The notes: generated from the sequence alone by a model not told the origin. A stretch of 64,000 bases of DNA from Salvia splendens (GCF_004379255.2 NC_056048.1:13105197-13169196); one strand, 5' to 3'. Counted from the stretch's first letter, positions 41,804-54,550 are shown. Numbers and translations: made by a program.

Positions 41804-42511
41804 AAAACTTGATGCACTTTTTATTAGCACTAAATAAACCTGCAAGTATACAGAGTATATATAGTATAGCTAATGGTCAGTACTGGATATCGAATACAGG
41901 GAAAACGGACACAAATTGTCTACCTTCTACTAAGCTTCTTTTACTATTTAGGAAAACAAGAGATTTTTCATTTTTGAAAGTAAAAAACGAAATTAAACAA
42001 CGAAAGCAGATAAATCACAGAGAGAAAACAGATGAGATAAGGGAATTCCAGGGATGTGCTTTCACAGTTATGGTTATACAAATTTCAACTACAACACCCT
42101 AGCACAGTTCATACTTCACTAGAACGAATCACACAAGTTATGTTCATGCGACACAAACATAGATTACAAACACTAGGGACATCAATCCTGGATTTGTAAC
42201 TCCTAAAAGCTCCTAAGACCCTGAATATGTCCTCACTCTCAATTAACAGTGTCGTTTTTAGGAAAGCTAATTGTAGTGTCAACTAAGCTCTTCTAACTCG
42301 CCAACCTCCTCTAACGATTATGTTGCAAGTCAATAAATCATCACATAATGTGTAAGTCAAACGTGGAGCAATTATCCAACACTTAGAATAGAAACGAAGT
42401 AATGAACAAAACGGATATTAAATAAATAGGAATTGTATAACCAAAGTCGTTACTAACACATCCCTAGAATTGTATGAATTTAGTTACATATGATTGAATA
42501 ATCTAAAGACA

Positions 42512-44317
42512 TACTCCCTCTGTCCCCTAAGAGTATGAACTTTGGATTCGGCATGGATTTTAATAAATAAGGAAAAAGTATGAGAGAGAGAGAGAGAAAG
42601 GGTAGTGGAAATAAGGTTAGTGGAGAGTGGAGTCCACATTATTATAATGGTATAAGTGTTAATGGTAATGGTATAAGTTGTAAATAAAATGATGTGTATG
42701 GGTAGTATGTGAAGGGGTTGGCAGCAGAAGCATGAATAAACATATAAAATAATCCATTTAGCTGATTATTCAGACAAAATCTATTCGAGCAATTATCACA
42801 TGTATCATGCTCATAACTTGAATTAGACATGCTTTAAGATTAATTTAAACCTAAAACATGCTTTTCTACGGAGCAGAAATATACCTTCTTGATTCTCCAA
42901 AGAATCGTAGATGGTTCGCTACTTCTCCATGTGATGATCTTCGATACTCGACCAAAAATCTTCTGATTGGTTCCCAAACTGTATTCCGATATCAGTGTGG
43001 GTTGATCTCAGTGTGGGTTGATACTAGGACTCGAATATAGAAGACATGAATCTCAAGGAGGAGAGCTGAGAGAATTTTCGAGCTCCTCTAAGAGAGAGAG
43101 GGGAACGAAAATTGCTGACTCAATTAATTGTATTTTCTGTCTCATATATTCTCCGATTAATATTAAGTTCATATTGGGCCTAGTAAAGGATCTATGGAAG
43201 GTTTTCGATATGGCCTCCCCCAATTAGCTTTTTACTAATTAATTGAACCAATAATTTAATACAAGTTTATATTGGAATATTATTAGCAGTCACTACAGAA
43301 ATAATATTGCACTACCCATCCAAATCTGAAATTACAAGTAATCCGGTTTTCCATTATGTTTATTGTTTATTTCTCGCGCTTAAGATATAAATATCCATTC
43401 ATTAATTAATGCCTGTTGTGGACTTATTTAATTAACTTCTTATTTATTCCAAGAGTGGACTCAGCAAGAAACGCTTATTTATTATTCATGGAATAATTAA
43501 ATTCCAACTGACCAGTTTCCGAATAATAAAACCTTGTTCGAGCTCCTCTTAAGGACATTATGAAAAGAGAATCACCTCATGCACGATTCAACATAATAGC
43601 AATCCTAGCACCGCTAGATATTGATTACTACTACCCAAGATATCAAGATTATTGGGCTGCGAAAAATCCGCACCATTTGATAAGTCAAAGTAATGCATAG
43701 TCAATAACGTATGTTCAATGCTAACGTATGTTGATTAAGAAATGGTAGTTTATCAAGACCTAGTATTTCAGTAGATAGCATAAAGACACGTCTTGCTGTT
43801 AGATCCATTCAGTGCTATACCACACCAACGTCATCTTATTTCAGTAAGGCTTAGAAATAATCGGACTGACATTGCAACCTTTCGCGATAGGTAGCCAAAG
43901 CCTATCTAGGTTGTGAAATTCTTCTTTCTCTTTTGCAAAGCATTGCATAGAACTGACTGTAGTTACCTTAAAGTGGACGTCGCCCACAACCAGTCTACTA
44001 AGCAAAAGACTTAGACTTTGTTTGCTTCTTATACATTTAATTATTTGTAAAACATCTTATAAATGTACAAGCAAACATAATGTAATAATAATACTAATTC
44101 TATTCGTGCGAAACTGCTAGAATAATACTGAATCGAGTTAAAAGTGGATTGTAGAGTTTTTCGTATACAAGCAAGATTCTATTCGTGCTCGAAACATGCA
44201 TTTCAGTATATCAAACCTAACAGTATGCTGTTTGAATTTTCAAAATTAGAAAGTTCATACTCTTTAGGGACAGACGAAAAAGGAAATAGTTCATACTCCT
44301 TGGGGACGGAGGGAGTA
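42512..44317. mobile_element. Stowaway-type MITE split by a solo LTR
   Basis: The left end TACTCCCTCTGTCCCCTAAG pairs with the right end CTTGGGGACGGAGGGAGTA. The interior halves are 42512-42709 and 44223-44317. It resembles the MITE at 63183-63406 (shared TTTGGATTCGGCATGG-like block). Confidence 0.8.
42710..44222. repeat. solo LTR, 1,513 bp, copia 2 family
   Basis: TGAAGGGGTTGGC...CTAACA, flanked by GTATG (42705-42709 and 44223-44227), a perfect 5-bp duplication inside a MITE. It aligns with the copia 2 LTR at 26531-27926 over most of its length and gives the full length of that LTR family. Confidence 0.85.
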
Positions 44318-45046
44318 GTTTTTAGCGGAAACAATAAAAACATAAGAACTAAAGTAATAAAAACCCAAAGGTTGAATCCTTGTAGCCTTGATCTTCTCTT
44401 GAATCCTTCTTCAAACCCTTGCACTTGATAAACCAAGTAGAACTCTCAAATATTATGCTATGGAATTTTGCAGCAAAAGAAGATCTTTGTTGGTAAGGTT
44501 TGAGAGGGTATTTATAGCCTAATTATGGTAAATATTAAGCACAATATGGTAAATTTTGGGGAGAAAGTAGGTCAAATATGTGTGCCGCATTTTCTCAGCG
44601 GGCCGCTGCACCTTGGCCAATGATCGCTGTGCATTGGTCCGTAGCTTCTGTCTCTTGATCAGCGGTCGCTTGTTTCAGCAGTCCCTGGCAATCATCCCGT
44701 AGCTATTGGATCTCTTGGAGTGGTCGCTGCGCACACCCCAGCGGTCGCTGGGTGTGTTCCTCTTTTCAGCAACCCTTTCCCAGAGCAGACCGCTATTTGT
44801 TCAGTGGTCGTTGGCGGCAAGCGGTCGCTGGCTGTGTTGCAGCGGACAGCTGGACCTCTTGAAAGCTCTAGATTTCCAACTTGGACTCTTAGTTATCTTT
44901 TTAGGCTCTAGTTTGCACATTTCTCACAAAACACGTCAAAACATCAAGATAAATAAAATATACAATTCATGGAGATGTAATGCAACTTTGACACTCAAAA
45001 CGGACCAAATAATCGCCTTAAAGAAGAGCAAAATTCGAGCGTATCA

Positions 45047-45291
45047 TTAGTCAATATCAGAAAAAAAAACGCTTATTTAAAACAAGATCTGTTCTATAGG
45101 CTCGTACCTCTGTATCCTTGATTTCTAAGGAGATAGGAAACCGTGTCCAGTGGATGAGCCATGGCTGCCTGGCTAGAGCGTGATTAACAGCCCCTCGGAT
45201 CGAGTTTCTTTCTAGCTCATGGTGCAGTAGATGATTGTTCTTGGCTTGACATCAGTCCAGTCAGGATGGCCAAGCAGTCTGACGCACTATG
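45047..45291 (-). other. short island between two gypsy elements, with an open minus-strand frame
   Basis: One minus-strand frame stays open from about 45255 to 45112, including HHELERNSIRGAVNHALARQ and PWLIHW. It reaches GAG/GTACGAG, a fair splice donor. It may be an exon or a piece of an older mobile element; I do not recognise it. A gypsy element starts at 45292. Confidence 0.3.
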
Positions 45292-48186
45292 TGTCACAAC
45301 CGCCCTTTAGGGTTAATAAATGCGGGCGATCGTGATTAAAGAACTTAAAGAACAGACATAGAAAACTAGGGTTTCAATAAAGGTTTGACCCAGAATTAAT
45401 AAAACTACCAAGGGTTTGATATTATTCAAATGATACCAAGTTTCCAAACATTCAAATAAACAGCTTCAAAGTTTAATAAAAGACAAGTAAAGGAAATGTC
45501 ACAATGGAAGCATCCAAGAGAAGAGTGAAGTCATGTGTGGAGACACAACGACACTCGGTGTTTCAAGACAACCATAGTTTTTATTGATATTTGCTCAACA
45601 CCACCAATTACTCGTCGCCGCTCAACCTGCACATAGGGAAAACACAAGGTGGGCTGAGTACTATAAAAATAATACTCTTTGGCTCATGCCAAAAATATTT
45701 TTAAGTAAAAATATAATTTATCATGCCATACGTAAGTAACCATCGGGGTTTAGCTTTAGAAAGACCCGAGGCACTCAAAATCATTTCCCATAGTAAAAGT
45801 TGACTGATCTGTCATTTTCCCATAGACGTTAGCCATATCTGCCAATACATGACAAGGAATGAGGCCGCAAACCAGGTCACTAGACCGGCCAGCCCGTACA
45901 CTAGCACACGATCTACCATAGGTGTACTCTAATCAGAGTAGGGTTTGCGGCCCTACGAGGACCCGAATTCCATTTAAAAAATAGTGGCAAAAGCCACATC
46001 AGATAGGCACGTTAAAACAAAACACGAGATGATAAACATAGTAATTTCCACCGATAAAGTATTTAGGAAATTGTCCTTAGTTAAAATAAAGTCCACCTCG
46101 ACCGTTTAAACCTTAATTACTTCTTTCCCTTTGTTATCACGCTTCGTGCACGAGTTATCACCTTTAGATAATATGTATTATCAATCAGTCACAAACATTG
46201 ACTCATAATTATGCATGTCCCCAATGTTTCCCTTTTTCCCAACAACAAAAGGAAACACACTGTAGCATGCATCATCGAATAACACATCACTTCATCATAG
46301 AGTGGGTTCCTTAACACATACATATCATGTATATCATTTAAAACACAACAACATCGTTGTTTTCGCAAGGATAGAAATCTGGCAGAAAAGCGCGGTCATT
46401 TTGTAAAAATCATTTAAAATTCATCCGGCCTCGGTTGGGGCTGAAACTTTCCCACAATACAGTAGACACATTGAATATTATTCAGTTAAAATTTCCCATC
46501 AAAATAATCTTTTTAGGTTGGTCAAATCGAAAAAGTAACTCACTGGTCGAGAAAAAACAATTTCTGGCAGAACTGCGCAATCAACTTCAAAAATTCACCA
46601 AAACTTCATCTTTCGTCCAAATAGGTTGAAATTCACACACGACACAGAAGACACCTTGAAGCTTACTCAAAAAAAGAATCGTACGAAAAGGAGTTCATTT
46701 GGTCATTCAAACATGCGTCAGAACCTACTGTCCGAACACCACAGATTTCATACTTCAAAATTCGAATTAGGGTTTTATCCTCATTCATCCAAACACAACC
46801 TTTTTATGCTTCCAGCACACAACCATGCTTAAAAAGGTTCTCACAATCATGTTCTCATATAGTCACACATCATTCACCCATGATTCATTTAGACTTCACA
46901 CAAATTCATTCAAAACGCATATTCACAATTTGTTCTCATTCAAACACGAATTCCCACCGATAAATTCCTAGATTTGAAATCCCTACACTCACTATATGCA
47001 TGAGGGAGTCAAAACAATGTTTGAATGGAGAGGATGAAGAAAAAGTTCGATTGTACCTTTCATGATTGAAACGATCGGTAGAACAAATATAAATCTTGAT
47101 TCTTCAACAACTCTTGGAAAGGATGAAAAGATCTTGAGTGGAGTAGAAGAACAAGTGGGAGAGGTGTGGGGAGGAGAAAAGTTGCGTGTGGAATGAGGAG
47201 GGAGGCGTGTAGATTTGTGGGGGCTAGGGTTTGGGGTTTGTTTTATCTCTTATTTATAGAGTTAAAATAAAATCTTCAATTAATTACATAAAGATATGGA
47301 GGAGATTTGGTGGGGAAAGAATTGACGTGATTCTTGGGAAGGAATAAGGGAAAAATTTCGAAATCATGGGCTATTTAATTAGCCTATGGTTTAATTTTTA
47401 TTTCACAGAGTAGAATAAAATAATACGGAGCAGGAAATTAATAATAATCCTCCCAAAAAAATAGGAAGTAGGTGTGTATTATGTTCCTTCCACGAGGAAT
47501 AAATTTCAAATTTTTTATTTGAATGAGGTAAGACAAGATTTGCTAGGATATTCCAATCTATTAATGGGATGAAATAAATAGGAGGTCAATTAATTTAAAG
47601 GAATAATTTCCTTCTCCCATAAGTAGGAGATTTTCGAAATCTCCATGGTATAAGGCATAGGTGTCAATTTTTTTTCATGGAGAGAATAAGGAATAATCGG
47701 GCTTTGGATTTAATTTGGATAATTATCCCAAACAAATAATTAAATCCAGGAAAATAGAATTTCTCTCCAATAATTAATAGTGGTAGAAAATTCCAAATAA
47801 AATGGGCAAGATAATTATTGATGATCCTATTTAATCTCACTCACCCTTAGGAAAATAATTCACCGCAATATATTTCACCCCGCATCAATTATTCAAATAG
47901 CCATGTCATAAATTCAACCATTTTCATTTCCACCACATATTCTCAACACTTTGACTTTTCAATGGCCTCGTCATATGTTCCACATCTTTGACTGTTCAAC
48001 AGCCACGTCATATGCTCAACGGATTTGACTAATCAAATCAAATCTCAATTCCAAAACGCAATTAGGTCACACAGAAAACATGCAATTAATTCACTCATCA
48101 ATAAATCCACATACTTCACGGCATTAAAACATTTAATGCAAAATTTTAGGGTTCGAAAATTAGGGTTCAAAAAGTGGGGCGTTACA
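45292..48186 (-). repeat. 3' LTR of the chromovirus
   Basis: 2,895 bp. It aligns with 54571-57454 nearly throughout. The minus-strand sequence before it, CGAAATTTCTTTTAAGAGTA, is the conserved Tekay-type 3' end with the polypurine tract. Confidence 0.9.
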
Positions 48187-51100
48187 TCCTACTACTCTTA
48201 AAAGAAATTTCGTCCCGAAATTTGGTACCTGCATGAGAAGTGTTCTGGGTACAAATTCTACCATCTTGTCCTCATTCTTCGTGCCCATGATTTCTCCAAA
48301 GTACTTTCACGTAAGCAACTGGTTTATTTCCCACGTTTTGGACCTTTCTGTCCAGGACCATTTGGGGTCTCTTCTCGTAGCTCAAGTCAGAATTCAACCC
48401 AACTTCTTCGTAATGAATCACATGCTTTGGGTCGAACACGTATTTCCGCAACTGTGATACGTGAAAGACGTTATGCCAACTGTCCTACTCCTTCTAGAAT
48501 TTCATAAGGCCAGATAAATCGCAGTTTCAAATTTCCCTTGACACCAATGCGCGTTATCCCTTTCGTCAGGGATACTTTGAGAAGGACCTTGTCGCTCGCT
48601 TGAAATTGTAAGTCGGTCCGTCTGCGGGTGAAACGCTGTGCTAAAGTTCAGACGAGTGCCTAGCTCACTTTGTAGGATGATCCAAAATCTTGATGTGAAT
48701 TTCGGGTCACGGTCAGACGTGATCGTCACTGGGACTCCATACAGTCGCACTATTTCCTTTATATACACATGAGCTAGCTTGTTTGATCCATGGGTTATGG
48801 GGATCGGTATGAAGTGTGCACTCTTGGTGTGTCGGTCTAGAATTACCCATATGGCAGTATTCCCCTTTTGCGTCTTTGGCAATGCTGTCACAAAATCCAT
48901 GGCGATGTACTCCCATTTCCACTCGGGAATTTCTAGTGGTTGCAACTTTCCGTATGGTCATTGATGTAGAGCTTTCACCTGTTGGCAGGCTAAGCAGCGC
49001 TCTATAAATGCTGCTATATCCCTATTCATACCGTTCCACCAAAAGGACTCTTTCAAGTCTTGGTACATTTTCGTACTTCCTGGGTGGGCGGTATAAGGAG
49101 TCTCATGTGCTTCGCTCATCACTTCGTTTTTGAGCTCCTCGCTGTCCGGTATGCATAGTCTTCCTTTGAAGGTAAGAGCGTTGTCACCTTCTTCACTAAA
49201 GTTTCCAGATTCGCCGATTCGCACTTCTACAAGAATTTCCTCTAGTTTCGCATCCATATGTTGTGCTTCAATAATTCTCGACCTTAGATCAGGTTCAATA
49301 ACTAAAGTGGCGATTCGCGCTCCCACCGTTTCCAGTGCCCTCACCACTTCCAAACGCATCTTACTAAACTCGCGGACCAGGCTTTCTTCTTTGGTGAAGA
49401 AAGTGGCCAGTTGGGAATAACCCTTCCAGCTCAAGGCATCTGCCACTACATTTGCCTTGTCAGGGTGGTAGTTGATGCCACAATCGTAGTCCTTCACCAA
49501 TTCGAGCCATCTTCGTTATCGCATGTTTAAATCCCTTTACTCGAAGAAATATTTCAGGCTTTTGTGGTCCGTAAATATCTCACATCGAACTCCGTAGAGG
49601 TGATGTCTCCAAATCTTTAAGGCGTGTACTACCGCTGCTAACTCCAAGTTATGGGTTGGATAGTTCAACTCGTGTGGCCTCAATTATCGAGATGCGTAAG
49701 CAATCACCTTGCTGTTTTGCATCAACACACATCCAAGTCCCACCTTCGAAGCGTCCGTGTATACCACGTAGTTTACTCTAGGTTCTGGCACAGCTAAGAT
49801 CGGTGCACTAGTTAGCTTTTCCTTCAAGAGTTGAAAACTTGCCTCACACTCGGGGGTCCAATTGACTTTCACCCCCTTCTTGAGTTGTTGTGTCATAGGT
49901 CTCGCTATCTTGGAGAATCCCTCTATAAACCTTCGGTAGTATCCTGCCAAACCTAGGAAACTCCAAATCTAGTTTGGTGTCGAAGGTGCTTTCCACTGTT
50001 GTACCGCCTCAACCTTAGCGGGGTCCACTCGAATTCCTTCTGCTGACACGATGTGACCCAGGAAATTTACTTCCTTAAGCCAAAACTCACACTTGCTGAA
50101 TTTGGCGTATAGTTTCTCGCTCCTCGGCGTTTTCAAAGTGATTCGCAGATGTTCCTCGTGCTCTTTCTCATTCTTCGAGTAAACGAGTACGTCGTCTATG
50201 AACACCAAAATGAACTTATCCAAGTACGGATGAAACACTCGATTCATCAAGTCCATGAATACCGCAGGTGCATTAGTCAACCCAAACGGCATCACAACAA
50301 ACTCATAGTGGCCATATCTCGTACAAAAGGCCGTCTTTGGTATATCTTCCCCTCGGACTCTTAACTGATGGTATCCGGACCTTAAGTCCATCTTTGAGAA
50401 TACACCGGCTCCTCGAAGTTGATCGAATAGACCATCTATCCTTGGCAGTGGATATTTGTTCTTGAGAGTCATCTTGTTCAGCTCCCTATAATCGATACAC
50501 ATTCTCATCGATCCATTCTTCTTTTTCACAAAAAGCATAGGCGCGCCCCACGGTGAAACACTGGGTCTAATGAAACCCAGGTCCATAAGCTCTTGAAGCT
50601 GTATCTTGAGTTCCTCTAACTCCTTAGGCGCCATTCGGTAGGGTGCCTTGGACACAGGCGCCGACCCTGGCGCTAGGTCGATTGTGAACTCCAATTTTCG
50701 ATCTGGTGGTGGTCCAGGCAAAGCTTCGGGAAAAACGTCTGGAAACTCTCGTACGACGGCAACATCTTCCATTTTCCTTTCTCCTTTCTCTTCTCCTTGT
50801 AGATAGACAAGATAAGCAGGACGTCATTTCCTCACCATCGTACTAGCTTGAAGCGCGGAGATGATAGAGGTTCGCCGGTTCATCGAGATTCCATAGTATA
50901 TGGTGGGTTCCTCCCCCGGGGCTTGTAGAGATATTTGTCTCTCCTTACAACGAATCGTCACAAAATTCGAGGTCAACCAATCCATTCCTAAAATTACGTC
51001 GATGTCTCCGATCGCCATAACTTGCAGATCGTGAGCGACTATCCTAAGGCCTCCCATAACAATTTCTACGTTCGAGCATGTTCGAGAGGTTTCTATTGTC

Positions 51101-51423
51101 CCACCCACTGGTGAAGACACTACCATCTTATGTTCAGACTTGTTAACAGGCAAGCTCAATGTATCCACACACAAGTCAGATATGAATGAATGCGATGCGC
51201 CTGTATCAAACAACACAACAATAGAAGTGTCGAGGATTCTGCCCATACCTACCAGGTTTTCGTTTTCGTGACTCCCCTGTTCAATCTTGGGTTGTTTTCG
51301 ACTCAAGGCATATGCTCTAGCCTGAGAAGGAAGTCTTGGGCAGTAAGGTTGTTGTTGTCGCGGAGGTTGATCGCGATTTCCCCTTTATTCTATCTGCGGT
51401 GCCCTTGGCTGCATGCGGGGTCC
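48187..51423 (-). pseudogene. chromovirus pol: protease, RT, RNase H, integrase, chromodomain
   Basis: Protease FDTGASHSFIS and GMDWL lie at 51306-50824. Reverse transcriptase is at 50772-49969 with [23 protein letters not shown] and the catalytic FIDDVLVYS. RNase H has YTDASKVGLGCVL. Integrase has the HHCC zinc region (HPGSTKMYQDL, CLACQQVK), then MDFVTALP, ILDRHTKSAHF, TSDRDPKF and FHPQTD. A deletion follows FHPQTD, then DPKHVIHYEEL and VKVLWRNHGHEE, the chromodomain-type C-terminus of Tekay elements. All major blocks down to FHPQTD stay in the same frame as gag, interrupted by at least five stops (for example 51424, 50824, 49969). It is inactive as it stands. Confidence 0.85.
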
Positions 51424-52401
51424 TTAAGTGTTCTGCCTCGACTCCATTGCCACCCTCTTGCTCAGACACTCTCTAGAGTAGTGGCCGTTTCCCCCACAGT
51501 TAAAGCATCTAGTGGTATTCTGGATTCTACACTCTCTAAAATGATACTTTGAGCACACATTGCACTGGGGTGGCTTGGGTCGGAAATCGCCTCTCTGGCT
51601 AGTGGAGTTTTGCCCTCCCCCATACTGCGGTTGGTTCTGGGTGTGCTGATACCTTTTGTTGTCGTATGGGATCCTGTTTCCCTCCCACTTCCTCTTCTCT
51701 CGAGAGTAGTGTGGGGGAGGTGGTGCCAAGGTGGTGTTATCCTTCATCTTCTCCTGGGGCATAGCTGCCTCAATGTCTAGTGCAAGGGCCAATGCTTCCG
51801 CATAGGGTAGTTTCCCACGACTAGCTAACGACATCCTTATCTCATGCCTTAGTCCCCCACGGAACTTTTCAGCCAGTTTTTCATCAGTATCGGCTTGATC
51901 AGGTGCGTACCGGGTCATGCTGTTGAGCGCACGGTCGTATTCGATTACAGTCATGCGCCCTTGGGTCAAATTGTAAAATTCCGACGCCTTTGCCTTCCGA
52001 TAGCTCTTTGGTACGTACTTATCATACATTTCTGTCTTGAAGCCTTCCCAAGTCATCCCCGCTGCTTGATCTCGGTGCATTGTCTTCATCCGGGTATCCC
52101 ACCAGAAGTCAGCAACCTCGGTTAGTTGGTAGGTCACACAAGTCATCCGTTCTCTATCGTTGCACCCCAGGATTGCGAAAATACGCTCCAATGAGCGTAT
52201 CCATGATTCGACCTTGGCCGGCTCTCCCATTCCATCAAAGATGGGAGGTTTCTGATCTAGGAACAGCTTCACAATCTCACGGTCAACCGGAGGTGGAGGA
52301 GGTGGTGGTGGTGGTGGAAGAATGGGTTGTGTCACACTTCCTTCTACCGTCTGGGGGGTAGGTTCCGGGTTCTCACGCCTTATGTTACGTCTTGGCGGCA
52401 T
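51424..52401 (-). CDS. chromovirus gag
   Basis: 325 codons, MPPRRNIRRE at the start, a run of ten prolines near residue 30, then the retrotransposon gag domain (PPIFDGMGEPAKVESWIRSL, RGGLRHEIRMSL). It ends with two Cys-rich knuckles, CNVCSKYHFREC (incomplete) and CFNCGGNGHYSREC (CX2CX4HX4C). Gag coats the genomic RNA in the cytoplasm. The stop at 51424 is in the same frame as pol, which in related elements is one gag-pol frame, so this stop may be a mutation. Confidence 0.85.
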   Translation of the reverse strand: MPPRRNIRRENPEPTPQTVEGSVTQPILPPPPPPPPPPVDREIVKLFLDQKPPIFDGMGEPAKVESWIRSLERIFAILGCNDRERMTCVTYQLTEVADFWWDTRMKTMHRDQAAGMTWEGFKTEMYDKYVPKSYRKAKASEFYNLTQGRMTVIEYDRALNSMTRYAPDQADTDEKLAEKFRGGLRHEIRMSLASRGKLPYAEALALALDIEAAMPQEKMKDNTTLAPPPPHYSREKRKWEGNRIPYDNKRYQHTQNQPQYGGGQNSTSQRGDFRPKPPQCNVCSKYHFRECRIQNTTRCFNCGGNGHYSRECLSKRVAMESRQNT

Positions 52402-52439
52402 TCTGATTTATTAACACAAGAGTTATTATTGCATTTATT

Positions 52440-53040
52440 CAAAGCCCGAGAATAGTTATGTGGTACAGTTGAAGAGGGGGAATCAAGGGACAGTTGCATC
52501 ATAGAATAATAAGGAGCTTTTGCAAGTCAGGGTATCAAAATACAACTGTACAAAATGATAGCAAGAGAGTAATTGCAGAATAGTATAGCAAGAGGCAATT
52601 GTGTCACCAGATAGTAAAAGAGGGATTGCCCAATAGAATAGTAGAAGGTAACTTTTCAATAGTGTAATAGGAGACAATTTGTACAATAGAATGGCAATCG
52701 CAAGTATTCAATAGAACGGTAAGAGACAACTGCAAGATAGTGTGGTCGAATACAATTGTATAATAAGATAACAAAAGACAATTGCATAATGGGATAGTAA
52801 GGATGGTTTCAAGTCATGGCAAGAAGTAATTGTACAATCGAGTAGCAAAAGATGATTGTGTAATAGTACGTCGAAGGTAAATGTGCAATAGGAAAAGACA
52901 ATTACAATATAGTATAGCAAAAGGTAATTGCGCCATAGGTTAGCAAAAAGGTAATCGCACAATTAGATAATAAGGAATGGTACCCAATCATTGCACAATA
53001 GGATAGCAAAAGACAAGAATTTCTCATAGAAATATCAAAC
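52440..53040 (-). repeat. degenerate tandem repeat in the chromovirus leader
   Basis: About 15 irregular copies of a 30-45 base unit built on AATAGNATAGCAAAAGACAATTGCA (N variable). They lie between the additional ORF and gag. The chance minus-strand frames in it encode only Leu/Tyr/Ser-rich repeats. Confidence 0.6.
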
Positions 53041-53182
53041 GTTGCCTCCAAGAGGTCTTAGTTCCAACACAATAAAAGCTAAAGAGTAAAACAAAAGTGG
53101 AAAGAAGATGGTAAGGTCAAGCAAAACAGTAGAGTATCAAAACGTGGGGAAAGGGTAATAAGATGTTCCAGAATTATCATTT

Positions 53183-53821
53183 CTAATTATCTCCATCATC
53201 CTCCCCCTTCTCCTCGGTCTCTCCAACTCTCTCTCCATTTGGTTCCTCTTCCTCCTCGTCTGACTCCTCTTCTCCACTTTCCTCCTCGGTACCTACGGGT
53301 AAAGGGGTCATCCCGAGCATCCTAACAACTTCTCGGTCTATTCTCAGAGGGGCTGAGATACGCATCCCGAGTCTTATTCTCTTAGGAACATGGGAGACAT
53401 GTGGCTCCTCGTCGCAGCGATACTTCCGCATGCGGGCTTGAACCGGCGGATAGATATGTGGAGGTGGATCACGTGGTGGTCCGTCGAATGCAGTTGTCAT
53501 GGCCGGAAGTAGCACCTTTACAAGGCCGACCAAATCCCCCTGCGCTGTGTATTTGGGTGGGCTATACCATGTGAATGACTCAGACGCCTGGGTGGCCCAC
53601 TCGCTCCAAGGAGATGGTAGAGTGTGGATGAGCTTTTTGATCCCCTCGTGATGGGTGGCTCCCCCATACGCGTAGGCGTTCATCCATCTACTGTAAAACT
53701 CAGTGACGTAGGACATAAGGAAGAGCTTCCCATCCCACTCGTAGTCTTAGTAGCGCTCAACTGGGTGGTCCCTATTGCTGGAGTAACGATTACGCATCGG
53801 AGCATAATACTGATGGACCAT
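53183..53821 (-). pseudogene. additional sense-strand ORF upstream of chromovirus gag
   Basis: The ATG at 53821-53819 follows a polypyrimidine stretch and TTTTAG, a strong 3' splice-site look-alike. It gives MVHQYYAPMRNRYSSNRDHP, one in-frame TAA, then DYEWDGKLFLMSYVTEFYSR and 160 further codons. The middle has SPWSEWATQASESFTWYSPP and a Pro-rich HIYPPV. The C-terminus is strongly acidic (runs of Glu) before the stop at 53183. It is not gag, protease or a known chromovirus domain. Additional ORFs before gag are known in some gypsy elements (Ogre), but I do not know one for this clade. The function is unknown. Confidence 0.6.
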
Positions 53822-53823
53822 CT

Positions 53824-54550
53824 AAAAGAAAGGAAACAAAAAAAAACTCAGCATCATTCCAAGGATAGAGGAAACAATGGGGTTTAAGTTTCAAAGAGAG
53901 GTGCTGAGAACATGATGCATATGAAGGTGGCTATGTATCAAAAGATTTTGCATCATGTAAAAAAACAAGGCTATTAATTTGTGCGTTTTCGCGTTTCGTC
54001 GAGTCGTAGTACGCCGACTTCCCCATAGGCCACTCGACTTGCACTAGGCATTTCGCATCTCCACGTTAATTATTATCGTAAAGTTTTACATCCATCGCAC
54101 AAATTTACAACTAGGCATAGTAGCATGTTCAAGTTCACTCTCATAGTTATTGTTTCATAATGCAATCGAATAATCATCATCATACAATCTTATCCAACTC
54201 ATATAGGTTTAACACATATTCGAGTAAAAATACAAGTTCATTTGCATATCGACATTTATCTTTTTTTTTTCTTGGGCATAGATGTAAATACAATTCCATA
54301 TCCATGCATATTCATTATTTCACATTCCAAGCAAGATTCCAAAATGTCATGTTAACTCTGATTTTCACAGAAATACCTTCATTCTCACAAGAGTTATATT
54401 CCCATCGAAATTTCCAACATTTCACAGGTTCGGATCAATATAAATCTAGATACTTGTTACCTCATTCTTCATGGTTGGACGGGGACGAGTCGTGGTGTTA
54501 AGCCTTCGACGTTTAACACTTTAGCCAATTAATACAAGAGCGGAAACAAA
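53824..54550 (-). other. chromovirus 5' leader
   Basis: Non-coding between the additional ORF and the primer site. The minus strand ends in the pyrimidine-rich, TTTTAG-terminated segment at 53822-53850, a candidate intron end. No other feature was recognised. Confidence 0.4.

Larger units (their letters stand above)
41810..45046 (-). repeat. gypsy 5' LTR carrying a nested MITE and solo LTR
   Basis: The minus strand begins TGATACGCTCGAATTTTGCT at 45046 and ends beside the primer site at 41810. Its own sequence is about 1.4 kb; the remaining 1.8 kb is the MITE at 42512-44317 and the solo LTR within it. The 44580-44850 part has many AGCGGTCGCTG repeats. Confidence 0.65.
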
